Assembly (NCBI RefSeq): GCF_030406905.1
Contig: NZ_CP129137.1
Span: forward strand, 7,037,501-7,101,500
From: Streptomyces sp. HUAS CB01
Lineage (GTDB): Bacteria; Actinomycetota; Actinomycetes; Streptomycetales; Streptomycetaceae
Length of the DNA stretch: 64,000 bases
Direction: 5' to 3'
Within the stretch, counting starts at the first letter, position 1, and every line of letters starts with the position of its first letter. The position numbers and the translations under genes were made by a program. Shown here one piece after another: positions 62,868-64,000 of the stretch. The notes under the pieces are model-generated. The model did not search any database. It was not told the DNA's origin and saw only the letters and a program-made list of their open reading frames with translations.

Positions 62868-64000
62868 AACGACAGATCTTCGACGCCGAGCACGACGCGT
62901 TCCGCGAGACCGTCCGCACCTTCCTCGACAAGGAGGTGCTGCCGTACTACGAGCAGTGGGAGAAGGACGGCATCGTCTCGCGCGACGCCTGGCTCGCGGC
63001 CGGACGCCAGGGCCTGCTGGGCCTGGCCGTGCCCGAGGAGTACGGCGGCGGCGGGAACACCGACTTCCGCTACAGCGCCGTCCTGGCCGAGGAGTTCACC
63101 CGGGCCGGCGCCCCCGGCCTCGCGATCGGCCTGCACAACGACATCATCGGCCCGTACCTCACCTCCCTCGCGACCGAGGAGCAGAAGCGGCGCTGGCTTC
63201 CCGGCTTCTGCAGCGGCGAGATCATCACGGCCATCGCGATGACCGAACCGGGCGCCGGCTCCGACCTCCAGGGCATCCGCACCACCGCCGAGGACCGGGG
63301 CGACCACTGGCTGCTCAACGGTTCCAAGACCTTCATCTCCAACGGCATCCTCGCCGACCTGGTGGTCGTCGTCGCCAGGACCACGCCGGAGGGGGGCGCC
63401 AAGGGGCTGTCGCTGCTGGTCGTGGAGCGGGGGGCGGAGGGCTTCGAGCGCGGCCGCAACCTCGACAAGATCGGCCAGCACGCGCAGGACACGGCCGAGC
63501 TGTTCTTCCACGACGTGCGGGTGCCCAAGGAGAACCTCCTCGGGCAGCTCAACGGCGCGTTCGTCCACCTGATGACGAATCTGGCCCAGGAGCGGCTGAA
63601 CATCGCGGTCGCCGGCATCGCCGCCGCCGAGTACCTGCTGGAGATCACGACGCGGTACGTGAAGGAGCGCGAGGCGTTCGGCCGCCCGCTGGCGAAGCTC
63701 CAGCACATCCGCTTCGAGATAGCGGAGATGGCCACCGAGTGCGCCGTCACCCGGACCTTCCTCGACCGCTGCATCGTCGACCACTCCGCCGGGCAGCTCG
63801 ACGCGGTGCACGCCTCGATGGCCAAATGGTGGGCGACGGAACTGCAGAAGCGGGTCGCCGACCGCTGTCTGCAGCTCCACGGCGGCTACGGCTACATGAC
63901 GGAGTACCGGGTCGCCAAGGCCTTCACGGACGGCCGCATCCAGACGATCTACGGTGGCACCACCGAGATCATGAAGGAGATCATCGGCCGCGCGCTGCTC
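62864..64000 (+). CDS. Acyl-CoA dehydrogenase (3' end outside the window)
   Basis: 379 codons are present from ATG at 62864. The FAD/substrate motifs are ITAIAMTEPGAGSDLQGIRT, GSKTFISNG, GQHAQDTAELFFHDVRVP, LQLHGGYGYMTEYRVAKAFT and the catalytic Glu in QTIYGGTTEIMKEIIGR, so only a few C-terminal residues are missing. It oxidises acyl-CoA to the trans-2-enoyl form with FAD. It is coupled by an ATGA overlap to the CoA-transferase gene, suggesting branched-chain or methyl-branched acyl-CoA breakdown. Confidence 0.93.
   Translation, partial: MKRQIFDAEHDAFRETVRTFLDKEVLPYYEQWEKDGIVSRDAWLAAGRQGLLGLAVPEEYGGGGNTDFRYSAVLAEEFTRAGAPGLAIGLHNDIIGPYLTSLATEEQKRRWLPGFCSGEIITAIAMTEPGAGSDLQGIRTTAEDRGDHWLLNGSKTFISNGILADLVVVVARTTPEGGAKGLSLLVVERGAEGFERGRNLDKIGQHAQDTAELFFHDVRVPKENLLGQLNGAFVHLMTNLAQERLNIAVAGIAAAEYLLEITTRYVKEREAFGRPLAKLQHIRFEIAEMATECAVTRTFLDRCIVDHSAGQLDAVHASMAKWWATELQKRVADRCLQLHGGYGYMTEYRVAKAFTDGRIQTIYGGTTEIMKEIIGRALL

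Overview
The window is high-GC actinobacterial DNA, almost certainly from a Streptomyces chromosome. Coding frames are strongly GC3-biased. It carries a WhiB-like protein, an SsgA-like sporulation protein, a WhiJ-type XRE/DUF397/anti-sigma locus, a two-domain small laccase, a GH46 chitosanase and a rifampicin monooxygenase behind a rifamycin-associated element, all typical of the genus. I see no rRNA, tRNA, CRISPR array or insertion sequence.

Layout. (1) 1-2053: leftward peptide-export operon, made of a double-glycine-leader peptide with a cysteine-free glycine-zipper core, an HlyD-like protein and a C39-peptidase ABC exporter that runs off the left edge. (2) 2676-8277: NUDIX hydrolase coupled to a sigma/zinc-finger/membrane/CAP fusion, then a WhiJ-type locus and a DUF574-like methyltransferase. 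(3) 8493-10778: secreted M64-type metallopeptidase and a small zinc-ribbon protein. (4) 11007-17664: a self-contained leftward RiPP cluster with MFS exporter, S9 peptidase, 39-residue precursor, B12-type radical SAM enzyme and a DUF5825-like partner. (5) 18278-27024: PLP enzyme, DinB-like protein, a GH4-GH38 sugar-degradation pair beside a degraded GH2 beta-galactosidase, and a YunG-alpha/beta hydrolase fusion. (6) 27158-35168: Tat-exported flavoprotein, YchJ-like protein, acyl-CoA ligase, and divergent single-domain DNA ligase and LigD-type polymerase genes. (7) 35256-42065: secreted ThuA/sugar-dehydrogenase and cupredoxin/DUF1080 proteins divergent from a small laccase. (8) 42307-49197: carotenoid-desaturase-like pseudogene, VOC protein, WhiB, atypical SDR, chitosanase, acyl-ACP desaturase and DDAH. 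(9) 49513-55268: ABC-F protein with a structured leader, SsgA-like protein, rox and a BNR-repeat protein. (10) 55432-64000: YciI, endonuclease V, TDT transporter, hydrolase, saccharopine-dehydrogenase-like reductase, YjbR, lipoprotein, and a CoA-transferase/acyl-CoA dehydrogenase operon cut by the right edge.

Themes. The two peptide systems (1-2053 and 11007-17664) share a design: in each, the precursor gene is followed at once by a strong GC-rich hairpin before the processing or export genes, which should keep precursor mRNA in excess. Four-base GTGA or ATGA overlaps couple many gene pairs (791/794, 4367/4370, 16099/16102, 37469/37472, 62864/62867). Two clear pseudogenes (GH2 at 25346-25790 and a phytoene-desaturase relative at 42307-42830) show ongoing gene decay. 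The most novel-looking content is the radical-SAM RiPP cluster, the glycine-zipper peptide operon and the sigma-CAP fusion.
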